A DNA stretch of 64,000 nt from AP-15 sp963701815. GTDB lineage: Bacteria > Pseudomonadota > Alphaproteobacteria > ATCC43930 > CGMCC-115725. The notes beneath the pieces are model-generated. The model worked only from the letters and a program-made list of their open reading frames with translations. It was not told the origin of the DNA and made no database searches. The position numbers were made by a program, and so were the translations under genes. Numbering within the stretch: the stretch's first letter is position 1; each line of letters opens with the position of its first letter. Location: assembly GCA_963701815.1 (NCBI GenBank), contig CAVPBN010000046.1, positions 186,001-250,000 of the forward strand, read 5' to 3'. This document shows, piece after piece, positions 44,855 to 54,352 of this stretch.

Positions 44855-45697
44855 ATGCCGACATTAGATGCCCAGGTTCACGCCTATGAACGCAATCACC
44901 CGGGCCGCCCGTGGGTCGGCACGCTCTATGGGCCGGCCGAGGTCACCGGCGATCAGATGGTCGCGGCCATGGACGCGGTCGGGGTCGACGGCGCGATCCT
45001 GGTCTCGCCCTTCAGCATGTATCGCTACGATGCGAGCTATGCCCTCGAGGCTCATGCAGCGCATCCCAGCCGGTTCAGGCTGGTCAAACCGGTCGATCCG
45101 ACCGATCCCGGCGTGGTCGAGACGATCGCCGACTGGGTCCGCACCAAGGGCACGGTCGGGATTCGTATCTTTTTGCGAGACGACGTTTCGACCGACCCGG
45201 CCGACCCCTCCATCAACCGCGTCCTGGCTGCGGCGGCACAACACTCGCTGCCGGTGAACGTCGCCTGCACCGGACGCCTCGATCAGGCCCGAGAGCTGGC
45301 GGCGCGCAACCCGAATACGCGACTGGTGGTCGATCATCTCGGTCTGCCGCAGCCGCACGAACCGCCGCCGCCTGCGCTGCCCTTTGGGGACCTGCCAAAG
45401 CTGCTGGCGCTCGCCGCCCACGACAATGTCGCCGTCAAAGTCAGCGGCGCCTGCACATTGTCGCGCGAACCCTTTCCCTATAAGGACATCTGGGATCCGC
45501 TCGGTCGCGTCTTCGACGCCTTTGGCTTCGATCGCTGCATGTGGGGCACCGATTGGACCCGAGCGGTCGGAATGTTGACCTACAAGCAGGGAGTCGACGC
45601 ATTTCGCGTCACCGACCGCCTTTCTGAAGGCGAGCGCGCCGCGCTTATGGGTGGAACGCTCTCTCGGATCTACGACTGGCCAAAGGCGCAAGCCTGA
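44855..45697 (+). CDS. amidohydrolase family protein (Amidohydro_2)
   Basis: 280 residues of the metal-dependent hydrolase family PF04909, which includes 2-pyrone-4,6-dicarboxylate lactonase and related decarboxylases/lactonases. Seen: DAQVHAYERNHPG near the start (the usual DxHxH is here DAQVHAY, so one metal ligand differs), LVSPFSMYRYDASYALEAHA, RLVKPVDPTDPGV, GIRIFLR, LVVDHLGLPQPHE, VAVKVSGACTLSREP and CMWGTDWTRAVG near the end. ATG 44855 follows GGGGTGGA. Flanked by transporters; a catabolic lactone or carboxylate is a reasonable guess only. Confidence 0.85.
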   Translation: MPTLDAQVHAYERNHPGRPWVGTLYGPAEVTGDQMVAAMDAVGVDGAILVSPFSMYRYDASYALEAHAAHPSRFRLVKPVDPTDPGVVETIADWVRTKGTVGIRIFLRDDVSTDPADPSINRVLAAAAQHSLPVNVACTGRLDQARELAARNPNTRLVVDHLGLPQPHEPPPPALPFGDLPKLLALAAHDNVAVKVSGACTLSREPFPYKDIWDPLGRVFDAFGFDRCMWGTDWTRAVGMLTYKQGVDAFRVTDRLSEGERAALMGGTLSRIYDWPKAQA

Positions 45698-45761
45698 GAT
45701 CGCGCCATGGGGACGCACCGGCGCTTTTCGTGTTCAACTGGTCCAGCGCGTCCCAAACCCA

Positions 45762-47003
45762 TCAGTCGCTCATGGTCGGCTCCGGCCGATCTGTTCCGGT
45801 CCGGGCCGCGCGCCGGGTGATCAAGGTGACCGGGCCGCACAGCACGAGCAAGACGGCGCCCAATATGACAAAACTCCGACCCGCGCCCCAATGGTCGGCG
45901 ATGACCCCCATTGCCGGCGGGATGACGATTGCCGCCAGTCGGTTCAGGGTCTGTCGCAGCCCGACCACCGAGCCCTGACGGTGGGGACCGACGGCTTTCG
46001 CCTGCACCGAGAACATCATCGGCTGGACGATCCCTTGCAGCCAGCCGCGCAGCGCCTGGGCCACAAAGAGCATGGCGAAAATGCCGCCGGTAAAAGGCGT
46101 CGCACAGATCAATAGGATCGACAACATGGTGCCGCTCAGCATCGTGCGCTGCGGATCACCGAACCGCATCGCCCGCCCGGCGCACAGCGAGCCCAGCCCG
46201 CTGGTAATCTCGATCGCGGCGAACAGGATGCCGATCGCCGTCCCGGTCAGCCCGACGCTCTTCAAATAAACGACGTAAAGCGAGCTCTGCACGCCATTGG
46301 TGGCGGTGCGCAGAAAGATGATCGCCATTGTGGTGGCGACAACCGGGATCGCCATCAGCGCGAAGCACCGCACATAGTCGGGCAATCGGGGGAGCACGTC
46401 GATAAGGCGGAGCCGGGCGCGCCGGTGCGGATCGCGACCCTCGCCCGCGCCGATCGGCGCCTCGGGCGCCCGCAGCAACGCCAGCGTCAGGGCTATGCCC
46501 CAAGCAAAGCCGAGCCCATAAGAGGGCCAGACGCCACCCAGATCCCACGCCGCACCACCGACCATCGGCGCTGCGGTCGTACCGATGCGCGCGAAGAAGC
46601 TGAACCGACCGAGATATTCGGCCTCGCCTTCGGCCAGCTGGGCGATCAGGGTCTGCGAACCCGACCAGGCAAATTGCAGCGCGCCGCCGTTGACGACCTG
46701 AAGCAGCAGCAATGGCCAGAACCACGGCAGCAGCGGGAAGAGCGGCGCCAAGGCCATCGCCGTCCAGACAAAAAACAAGGTCACCCGGCGGGTCCCGAAC
46801 CGGTCCATCAGCACGCCGACATGGATCGACAGGAACACCGCCAGCAACGAGCGTGCGCCGACAAGCATGCCGATCGCACCGGCACTCATGCCGAGCGATA
46901 GTCCATAAAGCGGGATCAGGAAGTTGTAGAACTCGGTGTAGCCCATCGCAAACGGCCCGGCGACGTAGAGTGAAGCAGGCGGGCGCGGTCGGAAACTCGG
47001 CAT
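45762..47003 (-). CDS. MFS transporter
   Basis: 413 residues with 12 hydrophobic segments. Conserved loop motif GVLMDRFGTRRVTL after helix 2 and a second-half counterpart (AGRAMRFGDPQRTM). Also GRFSFFARIGTTAAPMVGGA and RGWLQGIVQPMMFSVQAKAV. Resembles drug- or metabolite-efflux MFS proteins; substrate unknown. Convergent with the amidohydrolase gene. Frame intact. Confidence 0.88.
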   Translation of the reverse strand: MPSFRPRPPASLYVAGPFAMGYTEFYNFLIPLYGLSLGMSAGAIGMLVGARSLLAVFLSIHVGVLMDRFGTRRVTLFFVWTAMALAPLFPLLPWFWPLLLLQVVNGGALQFAWSGSQTLIAQLAEGEAEYLGRFSFFARIGTTAAPMVGGAAWDLGGVWPSYGLGFAWGIALTLALLRAPEAPIGAGEGRDPHRRARLRLIDVLPRLPDYVRCFALMAIPVVATTMAIIFLRTATNGVQSSLYVVYLKSVGLTGTAIGILFAAIEITSGLGSLCAGRAMRFGDPQRTMLSGTMLSILLICATPFTGGIFAMLFVAQALRGWLQGIVQPMMFSVQAKAVGPHRQGSVVGLRQTLNRLAAIVIPPAMGVIADHWGAGRSFVILGAVLLVLCGPVTLITRRAARTGTDRPEPTMSD

Positions 47004-47250
47004 AAAGCGAGGTTAACCCGCCCAGCGTTCGGTTGAAACCGGACAACCGTGTTGCGCAGCGGCCGGAGTACGAGGTGCGCTCGGCGGGCCGAACAGGGTC
47101 TGGGCCGATCGTCGCTTGAATAGGGCGGAATCCGGAAAACCCGGGATGCGCCGATTGCCGAGAACGGCCGGCTCGGCTTACGCTGAGATTCCTGCCGTTC
47201 GGCGCCACCAGCCTCAGCCTGACAAAGATAAACCAGCGAGGAAAAACACC

Positions 47251-48357
47251 ATGACCGGGTCGCTCGAGGAACGCTTTCAGAACCTGCACGAGTTCGTCAC
47301 CCAGGCGCGCACCAACCTCAATCGGAACAATTGGGATTATCTGATCGGCGGGTCGGAGACCGAGACGACGCTGGCGCGCAACCGTGCCGCGCTCGATGCT
47401 TGGGGTTTCCGCCCGCGCGTGTTGCGCGACGTGTCGAACGTCGACTGCGGTAGCACATTCTTCGGCAAGAAGCTGCGCATCCCGGTGCTGTGCTCGGCCG
47501 TCGGCGGGCTTGAAGTGTTCGAGCCGGGTGGCGGCGCCACCGTCGCCGCGGCCACTCGCGAGTTCGGCAACGGGATGATTTTAAGTTCCGGAGCGCATCC
47601 GGGGCTCGAAAAAACCGCCGAGGCCTCGGGCGACGGTTTCAAGATCTTCCAGCTTTACGTACGCGGCGACGCCGATTGGGTCGACGACCATGTCCGGCGG
47701 GCCATCCGCCATGGATATGACGCGTTCTGCTTTACGATCGACACCGACAGCCACAGCCGCCGCGAGCGCGACATCGCCAAACGCCATCAGCGCCGGCGCG
47801 CACGTCTCAACGCGACCGACGAAGAGGCCCGCATCCACCAAGCCCGCTTCAACTGGCGCGACATCGAGCGGATCAAAAAGAACTTCGACATTCCGGTCGT
47901 GCTGAAGGGCATCGGCACCGCCGAGGACGCCAAGCTAGCCCTCGAATGCGGCGCCGACTGCGTCTACGTGTCGAACCACGGCGGCCGCCAGCTCGATCAG
48001 GGCGTCGGCTCGATCGATGTTCTGCCTGAGGTGGTCGAAGCGGTCGGGGGCCGTGCCCGCGTGATGGTCGATGGCGGCATCTATCGCGGCACCGACGTGG
48101 TCAAGGCGCTGATCCTCGGCGCCGACGTTGTCTCGGTCGGTCGGCTTTATATCTACGGCCTTGCCGCAGCCGGGGGGCCAGGTGTCGTGCGGCTGTTCGA
48201 GATCCTCGAAGACGAGATCCGCATCTGTCTGTCGCTGCTCGGCGTCACCGGGTATCACGAGCTCGACAAATCCTATATCCGCCCGGCGCGTCAGGTCGTG
48301 ACGCCGCATGTACACAGCGTCTTCCCGCACCTCAACCTGCCCCGCGAGACATATTAG
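47251..48357 (+). CDS. FMN-dependent alpha-hydroxy acid dehydrogenase
   Basis: 368 residues of the lactate/mandelate/glycolate oxidase (LldD) family. FMN barrel motifs: NNWDYLIGGSETETTLARNR, GFRPRVLRDVSNVDCGSTFF, IPVLCSAVGG, IFQLYVRGD, the active-site YVSNHGGRQLDQGVGSIDVL with catalytic His243 and Arg246, and VMVDGGIYRGTDVVKALILG. Oxidises a 2-hydroxyacid to the 2-oxoacid; whether the acceptor is the quinone pool or oxygen cannot be told. A CxxC-free soluble form. ATG 47251 is preceded by GCGAGGAAA. Confidence 0.92.
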   Translation: MTGSLEERFQNLHEFVTQARTNLNRNNWDYLIGGSETETTLARNRAALDAWGFRPRVLRDVSNVDCGSTFFGKKLRIPVLCSAVGGLEVFEPGGGATVAAATREFGNGMILSSGAHPGLEKTAEASGDGFKIFQLYVRGDADWVDDHVRRAIRHGYDAFCFTIDTDSHSRRERDIAKRHQRRRARLNATDEEARIHQARFNWRDIERIKKNFDIPVVLKGIGTAEDAKLALECGADCVYVSNHGGRQLDQGVGSIDVLPEVVEAVGGRARVMVDGGIYRGTDVVKALILGADVVSVGRLYIYGLAAAGGPGVVRLFEILEDEIRICLSLLGVTGYHELDKSYIRPARQVVTPHVHSVFPHLNLPRETY

Positions 48358-48405
48358 GAAACTTCGATCGGCCGCTCTCGGGCCCGGCGATCGCGCAGCA
48401 CGGGT

Positions 48406-49008
48406 TCAACCGAAAGGCGGCGCCAGCGCGGCGAGGCGGGCGGCGAGGCGGCGGAGCGGCCGGTCGACGATCGCATGCGCCGCCAAATGGCGCACCGTGT
48501 TGTCGAAATAATCGCGGCAGGTCCCGCGGCTGCCGACGGCGCCGGCGATCAGCCTTGCGCGTTCCTCGATCGGCAGCCGGCCGGCATAATCCGGATGGTC
48601 GCGCCGCATCGTGAAGGCAAGGGCGCTCCGCCTCCCCGAACCGGTGCGCACCGGCAGAAGCCGCAAATCGTAGACCCGCGGCGCCGACATCTCGCGCCGC
48701 CATAACCGGTCGAACGACGCGGCGAGGCCTTCTGGCGCCAGGCGCAGGACGATCCCGCGGCACGAGCCGCCGCGGTCGAGGCCGAGCACCAAGCCGGGCC
48801 GCGCCCGCGTGCCGCGGTAATCGTACGAATAAAGACAGAAACTGCGGTGATAGCCGTAGAGCAGCGCCGGCCCCGCCGCGCCTGCTTCGAATTCGGGGTC
48901 CCAGATCAGCGAGCCGTAGGCGAAAATCCACAGCGCCTCGCTGCCGTCGCGCAACGCCGCGATTTCGGCCGGCATCGGATCGGCGGGCGGCGCCGAAAGT
49001 CCGAGCAT
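48406..49008 (-). CDS. chaC: gamma-glutamylcyclotransferase (ChaC family)
   Basis: 200 residues. Predicted to cleave glutathione to 5-oxoproline and Cys-Gly. The phosphate-like binding loop YGSLIWDPEF starts at residue 31, followed by YGYHRSFCLYSYDYRGT and RPGLVLGLDRGGSCRG, then IVLRL and RREM segments of the family; the C-terminus has GTCRDYFDNTVRHLAA, diagnostic of ChaC. ATG 49008 is used; the longer frame upstream is non-conserved. Divergent from the glyoxalase II gene with 79 bp between the starts, suggesting shared control of glutathione metabolism. Confidence 0.92.
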   Translation of the reverse strand: MLGLSAPPADPMPAEIAALRDGSEALWIFAYGSLIWDPEFEAGAAGPALLYGYHRSFCLYSYDYRGTRARPGLVLGLDRGGSCRGIVLRLAPEGLAASFDRLWRREMSAPRVYDLRLLPVRTGSGRRSALAFTMRRDHPDYAGRLPIEERARLIAGAVGSRGTCRDYFDNTVRHLAAHAIVDRPLRRLAARLAALAPPFG

Positions 49009-49087
49009 CGCGATGGACAAGCCTCTCTTCCCGCAATAGAAGCGGCGCAAGCTTAAACTGAGCCGTCGACCACCAGGGAGGCAAGCG

Positions 49088-49879
49088 ATGATCGTCGAAC
49101 AGATCTGGACTGCGAATGCCGGGCGCAACTTCAATTATCTGATCGCCTGCGGCGAAACCGGCGAGGCGCTCGCGGTCGACCCGCTGGACCATCAGAAATG
49201 CCTCGCCGCGGCCAAGGCGAAGGGCTGGACGATCACCCAGATCCTCAACACGCACGAGCACCGCGATCACACCGGCGGCAATGCGCAGGTCATCGCCGCG
49301 ACCGGCGCTCCGGTGCTGGCCCATGCCAACGCCAAGGAGCGCATCCCGGAAATGGGCCGCGGGTTGCGCGCCGGCGATGTGATCCGGGTCGGCAAGACGG
49401 TCGAGCTCGAATGTCTCGACACGCCGGGCCATACGATGAGCCATATCTGCGTGCTGGCCCATACCGAGACGCCGGCATTGTTCTGCGGCGACACCCTGTT
49501 CAATGCGGGCGCCGGCAACTGCCACAATGGCGGCCATCCGAACGAGTTGTACAACACGTTTGCCGGCCAGCTCGGCAAATTGCCGGAAACGACCCTGATC
49601 TATCCGGGTCACGACTACATCGCCCGCAATCTCGCCTTCACCCTCGACCGCGAACCCGACAACGCCCAGGCCAAGGCGATGCTGCCGAAGGTGGAGCAGC
49701 AGGACACGACAAAGGCGTTGGTCACGACCCTGGCATTGGAGCGGGAGATCAATACGTTCTTCCGGCTGACCAGCCCATCGGTCATCCGGCGCCTGCGCGA
49801 GGCCTTCGGCGACCTCGCCGACGATCCCGATCCGAAGACGGTGTTCCTGAAATTGCGCGAACTGCGCAACAGCTGGTAG
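49088..49879 (+). CDS. gloB: hydroxyacylglutathione hydrolase (glyoxalase II)
   Basis: 263 residues; hydrolyses S-D-lactoylglutathione to D-lactate and glutathione, the second step of methylglyoxal detoxification. Metallo-beta-lactamase metal site: His56, His58, Asp60, His61 (THEHRDHTGG), His of CLDTPGHTMSH, Asp of LFCGDTLF and His of IYPGHDYI. The C-terminal helical glutathione-binding domain (AFTLDREPDNAQAKAML, FFRLTSPSVIRRLRE) separates it from generic hydrolases. Ribosome site GGGAGG before ATG. Divergent from chaC. Confidence 0.93.
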   Translation: MIVEQIWTANAGRNFNYLIACGETGEALAVDPLDHQKCLAAAKAKGWTITQILNTHEHRDHTGGNAQVIAATGAPVLAHANAKERIPEMGRGLRAGDVIRVGKTVELECLDTPGHTMSHICVLAHTETPALFCGDTLFNAGAGNCHNGGHPNELYNTFAGQLGKLPETTLIYPGHDYIARNLAFTLDREPDNAQAKAMLPKVEQQDTTKALVTTLALEREINTFFRLTSPSVIRRLREAFGDLADDPDPKTVFLKLRELRNSW

Positions 49880-49946
49880 GCCCGCGCGCCCCGGCCGACC
49901 CCGTCCGAGGCTGGCGGCCCGCCGATCGCCCGGCTATAACGCGCGC

Positions 49947-50975
49947 ATGCGCCGCTCGACGCGTTTCGGCCTCGCCGCCCTCGTGCTGTTGCTGGTGCTG
50001 ATCGGCGGCTACAGCGTCTATTGGTTGATCGTCGCCAATGCGATCGAGAACGAGATCGTCGGCTGGGTGCGTGCAGCGCATGACCGCAAGCTCGACGCCT
50101 CCTGGCAAAAGATCGGCGTGGCCGGGTTCCCGGGCGGGTTCCGGGTCGATTTGCAAAATGCGGCATTGCGCGACGGGACGGTCAGCCCGGCGCCGGAGCT
50201 GCATGTTCCAGCGCTCTCCGGCGTCGCCTCGCCGTGGGACCTCGCCGACTGGCGGTTCGCCTTGTCCGAGGGCCTGCAGGCCGAACTTGCCGGCGCCGGC
50301 GGCAGGCCGCCGCTGAAATTCGCGGCCGCCGCCGCCAGCGGCGCGCTCTCGATCAAGCCGCAGGGGGCCGCCACCCTGTGGCTCAGCCTACGCCAGGCAA
50401 GCGCCGAAGGGGGCGACCGGGTGCGGGTTGCCGCCGCCCGTTGCTGGATCATCCTGCCGCCGACAACGCCGCAATCGCATATCGACCCGAACCTCGCGAT
50501 TGCCGCCGATTTGCGCGACGTGCAGCTGCCCCCGCCGGCGCGCGCCCTATCCGACAGTATCGAAGAATTGGCCTTCGGTCTGACCCTCAAGGGACCGGTG
50601 CCGAGCGGCAATTTGGTCCAATCGATTACCGCCTGGCGCGACGCCGGCGGCACGATCGGGCTCGACAATCTGCAGCTGAAGTGGGGCGGTCTCGGCGCGA
50701 CCGGTACGGGTACGCTCGCGCTCGACCGGGACCTGCAGCCGGTCGGCGGCTTTTCCGGCGCGATCGAGGGCTACGACCGGATCTTGCGGGCCCTCGTTCG
50801 CGCGGGCCATCTGCGCGCCGGCGATGCCGGTCTCGCGCAGCTGGCATTGACGATGCTGGCCAAAGCCGGACCCGACGGCAGGCCGCAGATCGCGACCTCG
50901 TTCACGATCCAGAACGGTCAGATGTTTCTCGGCCCGGCCAGGCTCGGCCCGGTTCCCCGCATCGCCTGGGAATAG
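49947..50975 (+). CDS. DUF2125 domain-containing membrane-anchored protein
   Basis: 342 residues. One N-terminal helix (FGLAALVLLLVLIGGYSVYW) anchors a large periplasmic part built of repeated beta segments; KLDASWQKIGVAGFPGGFRV, SIKPQGAATLWLSLRQASAE and LKWGGLGATGTGTLALDRDL match the DUF2125 family of Alphaproteobacteria. Function unknown; the fold recalls AsmA-like or lipid-contact proteins, an inference only. Starts 67 bp after gloB on the same strand and ends 4 bp before the convergent monooxygenase-like gene. Confidence 0.85.
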   Translation: MRRSTRFGLAALVLLLVLIGGYSVYWLIVANAIENEIVGWVRAAHDRKLDASWQKIGVAGFPGGFRVDLQNAALRDGTVSPAPELHVPALSGVASPWDLADWRFALSEGLQAELAGAGGRPPLKFAAAAASGALSIKPQGAATLWLSLRQASAEGGDRVRVAAARCWIILPPTTPQSHIDPNLAIAADLRDVQLPPPARALSDSIEELAFGLTLKGPVPSGNLVQSITAWRDAGGTIGLDNLQLKWGGLGATGTGTLALDRDLQPVGGFSGAIEGYDRILRALVRAGHLRAGDAGLAQLALTMLAKAGPDGRPQIATSFTIQNGQMFLGPARLGPVPRIAWE

Positions 50976-50979
50976 CCGG

Positions 50980-51333
50980 CTATTCCGCCGGCGGCGTTTT
51001 TGCCGGCATCGTCTGCGGCGACTGTTCGCGCGCGTACATGCCGTAATCGCGCACGACGGCGGCGACGCGCAGCCGGTAATCGCGGAACACCCGGTCGCGG
51101 CCGGCGAGCTGCGCCTCGTGGTGTTGCGCATGCTGGCGCCAGCGGCGGATCGCCTCCTCGTCGCGCCAGAACGACAGGGAAAGGATCTTGCCGTCCCGGC
51201 TCAGGCTCTGAAAGCGCTCGATCGAGATGAACCCGTCGATCTTTTCGAGCTCCGGCCGCAAGCGCGCGGCGAAGTCGAGATACTCCTCGACACGCCCCGC
51301 CTCCGGCTCGACCTCGAAGATGACCGCGTGCAT
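50980..51333 (-). CDS. antibiotic biosynthesis monooxygenase (ABM) family protein
   Basis: 117 residues of the dimeric alpha+beta-barrel ABM/YgiN group: VEEYLDFAARLRPELEKIDG, FISIERFQSLSRDGKILSLS, FWRDEEAIRRWRQHAQHHEA and FRDYRLRVAAVVRDYGM. Members include quinol monooxygenases and heme-degrading proteins, but most are unassigned. Lies 31 bp downstream of tyrA, same strand, probably co-transcribed with the aromatic amino acid genes. ATG at 51331-51333. Confidence 0.88.
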   Translation of the reverse strand: MHAVIFEVEPEAGRVEEYLDFAARLRPELEKIDGFISIERFQSLSRDGKILSLSFWRDEEAIRRWRQHAQHHEAQLAGRDRVFRDYRLRVAAVVRDYGMYAREQSPQTMPAKTPPAE

Positions 51334-51364
51334 CCGCACCTCCTGCGCTGTGCCTCCGGCCGGG

Positions 51365-52249
51365 CTAGGCCTGCTTGGCTTCGATGATCGAGCGGCGGAT
51401 CGCGCGGGTGCGGGTGAAAAGGTCCTGCAATTTGTCGCCTTCGCCCCAGCGGATCGCACGCTGCAAGGCGGTCAGATCCTCGCTGAACCGCTGCAGGATG
51501 TCGAGGACGGCTTCGCGGTTGTTCAGAAAGATGTCGCGCCACATGACCGGGTCGGAGGCGGCGATCCGGGTGAAATCGCGAAAGCCGCTGGCCGAGAACT
51601 CGATGACCTCGGATTTGAGGCTGTCTTCGAGGTCGGTTGCGGTGCCGACGATCGTATAGGCGATCAGATGCGGCAGATGCGACGTCATCGCCAGGACCCG
51701 GTCGTGATGCGCGGCGGTCATCGTCACGACCCGCATGCCGGCGCCCTGCCACATCCGCGAGACCGCATCGACCGCGGCGGGCGAGGTGTCGGCCAGCGGG
51801 ATCAGGATGCACCAGCGATCGCGAAACAGCTCGGCAAAGCCCGCCTCCGGTCCCGAATGCTCGGTGCCGGCGACCGGATGGCCCGGAACGAAATCGACGC
51901 CCGCCGGCAGATGCGGCCCGAGATCGCGGATCACCGCCTCCTTGACCGAGCCGACATCGGTGACGATCGCGCCGCGCCGCAGAACCGGGCCGATCCGTTG
52001 CCCGATCCCGGCATAGGCCGAAAGCGGGGTGGCGATGACGACCAGATCGGCACCCGCGGCCGCCTCCGCCGGGTCGAATGTCGTCGCGTCGGCGATCCCC
52101 AGACGCTGCACCGCCGCCAATGTCTCGGGCCGCTGGGCGCAGGCGACGATCGTCGTGCCGGGGCTGTCGCGGCGCAGCACGCGGGCGAGCGAAGAGCCGA
52201 TCAGCCCGATCCCGATCAGCGCCACCCGCTCGAAGGAACGCCCGCTCAT
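51365..52249 (-). CDS. tyrA: prephenate/arogenate dehydrogenase
   Basis: 294 residues. Oxidatively decarboxylates prephenate (or arogenate) in tyrosine synthesis. N-terminal NAD(P) fold with VALIGIGLIGSSLARVLR, VVIATPLSAYAG, and the active-site region VPGHPVAGTEHSGPEAG with the catalytic His; HHDRVLAMTSHLPHLIAYT follows in the helical dimer domain. No ACT domain, so feedback inhibition by tyrosine may be lacking. ATG 52249 begins MSGRSFERVALIG. Third gene of a chorismate mutase, hisC, tyrA cluster; 25 bp separate it from hisC. Confidence 0.93.
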   Translation of the reverse strand: MSGRSFERVALIGIGLIGSSLARVLRRDSPGTTIVACAQRPETLAAVQRLGIADATTFDPAEAAAGADLVVIATPLSAYAGIGQRIGPVLRRGAIVTDVGSVKEAVIRDLGPHLPAGVDFVPGHPVAGTEHSGPEAGFAELFRDRWCILIPLADTSPAAVDAVSRMWQGAGMRVVTMTAAHHDRVLAMTSHLPHLIAYTIVGTATDLEDSLKSEVIEFSASGFRDFTRIAASDPVMWRDIFLNNREAVLDILQRFSEDLTALQRAIRWGEGDKLQDLFTRTRAIRRSIIEAKQA

Positions 52250-52274
52250 CGACCGGTCCGCGAGCAAGGCCAAG

Positions 52275-53409
52275 TCATCGGCGCGCCATAAAATTGCCGA
52301 GCAGCGCTGCCACCGTTGCCATCTCCTCCTCGGTCCCGATCGAAATCCTCAGACATTGCGGCAGCCCGTAGCCGCCCATCTTGCGGGTCAGTACACCGCG
52401 CGACTTCAGAAAGCCGAAGGCCGCGTCGGCGTTCCGGTCCGGGTCGTCGGGAAAACGAGGGAGGACAAAATTGGCGACGCTCGGGGTCAGCTTCAGGCCC
52501 AGCGCCGTAAGGCGGTCGGAAAACCATGGCAGCCACAAATCATTGTGGGCCCGGGCTTGTTCGAGCGCCGCTGCGTCCTCCACCGCGGCAATTCCGGCGG
52601 CGATGGCCGGGGCGGAGACATTGAACGGCCCGCGCACCCGGTTCAGCACATCGGCGACCGCCGGCGGGCAATAGGCCCAGCCGAGACGCAACCCGGCCAG
52701 CGCATAGATCTTGGAAAAGGTGCGCAACATCACGACATTGTCGGCCCGGTCGACCAGCGTCGTCCCGGCTTCGTAGTCGTTCCGGTTGACGAACTCGGCA
52801 TAAGCCGAGTCGATCGCCAGCAGCACCGAAGACGGCAGCCCGGCATGCAGCCGGGCCAGCGCCGCGGCGCCGATATAAGTGCCGGTCGGATTGTTCGGGT
52901 TGGCGATGAAGACGGCCCGCGTGCGGGACGTGACCCGATCGAGCAGCGCGTCGACATCGGTAACCAAGGCGGGCTCGGGTACGGCGACCGGCGTGGCGCC
53001 GACCGCCAGCGCCGCTATCGGATAGATCGAGAACCCGTGGCGGCTGTACAACACTTCGTCGCCCGGCCCGGCATAGCAGCGCATCAGCAGGGCGATCAGC
53101 TCGTCCGAGCCGGCGCCGCAGACGATGCGCGACGGGTCGAGCGCGTGACGGCGGCCAAGTGCTGCACGCAACGCCTCGGCATTGCCGTCGGGATAGCGGT
53201 GGATCTGATCGGCGAGGGCACGGTATGCCGCCAGTCGCCTTGGCGCTCGGGCCGAGCGCGCTCTCGTTCGAGGCGAGGCGGATCGGGCGATCGAAACCCT
53301 CGACGCCGGCCTCGCCGCCGATATAGGGCACGATGTCGAGAATTCCCGGTCTGGACATCGGCGGTTGCTGGGCCGGCGGTGTCGACGCGAGGCCGGTGGC
53401 GGTCGTCAT
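52275..53409 (-). pseudogene. hisC: histidinol-phosphate/aromatic aminotransferase, one frameshift
   Basis: PLP-dependent fold-type I aminotransferase. N-terminal LDIVPYIGGEAGVEGFD and RLASNESALGPS precede a frame loss near 53225; the next frame resumes with AYRALADQIHRYPDGNAEAL and carries CGAGSDELIALLMRCYAGPG, IANPNNPTGTYIG, the lysine site RTFSKIYALAGLRLGWAYCP (Schiff-base Lys) and GGYGLPQCLRISIGTEEE. Corrected length about 378 residues. Its place between chorismate mutase and tyrA suggests use on phenylpyruvate/prephenate as well as or instead of histidinol phosphate. The frameshift is likely an assembly error. Confidence 0.9.
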
Positions 53410-53414
53410 GTCGC

Positions 53415-54287
53415 TCAATCCTCCGAGGCCGTCGGCGCCGACATCGACAATGGCACCGCGTAGCCGCCGAGCGCCGACAGGCGATGGAACCGCTGGCCGA
53501 GTTGCTGCCGAAAGTCTCCCAGGCGGGGATCGGAGGCCGACACGAAGCCCTCGATCTCGATTAGATCGAGCATACCGCCCTCCTGCTCGCAGCAGGCGGA
53601 AAAACTGCAAACCAAACCAACCGCCGACAACAACCCCCGGATCCGGGCGCGACCGACATCGGGCGCGGTTTCAACCGCCAGCAAGGTGCGGTCGGCGGCC
53701 GTAGGCTGCGGCATGCAGTGGCCGATCCCCAGCGCCTCCGCCCCGTCGCCGCGGGCATTGCCGCGAGCGCCAAACGGCAGCCGGGCGATGATCCGAGGGA
53801 CGTTGTCGTCGCTCGACGCCAGTTGCGGCCACCACGGATCGGGATCACACTTCCGCGGCATCGGCAGCACGCCGACCGCGGCCCGCCCTTCGCAAACCGC
53901 CCGCACCACCTGGCCGGCCGTCGGATGGGCCGACATCCGCGCGTGGCTGCCGTAATGATCGCGGGCGAGGTCCCAGAACCCCGGCGCATCGGCCGGTCCA
54001 TAAACCGCGACCGCAAACTCCGTCTCCAGCCCCACGGCCGCGGCGAGCATTTCACGCCAGATGCGCACGAGGCTCGCCGTCGGCAGCGGGCCGCGATGCC
54101 GGGCAACGAGCCGCCGAATAATCTCGGCTTCCCGCGCGGGTTGGTAATAGGCGAGATTGCCGCTGCTCTTGCCGGCCGCGACAATCGAGACGATTTCGGC
54201 CCGCTCGATCAGCAGGTCCTGCACCCGGTCGTCGATCGCATCGAGGCGGCGGCGCAAATCCTGAAGGTCGAACGGGGCAGCGGTCAT
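53415..54287 (-). CDS. chorismate mutase with degenerate prephenate dehydratase-like C-terminus
   Basis: 290 residues. The first 90 are an AroQ-type chorismate mutase (DLQDLRRRLDAIDDRVQDLL, EIVSIVAAGKSS, YQPAREAEIIRRL), converting chorismate to prephenate. The rest resembles a periplasmic-binding-like prephenate dehydratase plus ACT fold (VAVYGPADAPGFWDLARDHY, GRAAVGVLPMPR, a late ETAPDVGRARIRGLLSAVGL), but the dehydratase TRF catalytic motif is not seen (PRIIARLPFG in its place). It may be regulatory rather than catalytic. Divergent from metX; stop 5 bp before the hisC start. Confidence 0.82.
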   Translation of the reverse strand: MTAAPFDLQDLRRRLDAIDDRVQDLLIERAEIVSIVAAGKSSGNLAYYQPAREAEIIRRLVARHRGPLPTASLVRIWREMLAAAVGLETEFAVAVYGPADAPGFWDLARDHYGSHARMSAHPTAGQVVRAVCEGRAAVGVLPMPRKCDPDPWWPQLASSDDNVPRIIARLPFGARGNARGDGAEALGIGHCMPQPTAADRTLLAVETAPDVGRARIRGLLSAVGLVCSFSACCEQEGGMLDLIEIEGFVSASDPRLGDFRQQLGQRFHRLSALGGYAVPLSMSAPTASED

Positions 54288-54352
54288 GCTCGGGTGCGTA
54301 GCGGCCGGGGCGTGAGTACTAGAGGCTCGATCGGTGAAAATCAAAGAAAACG

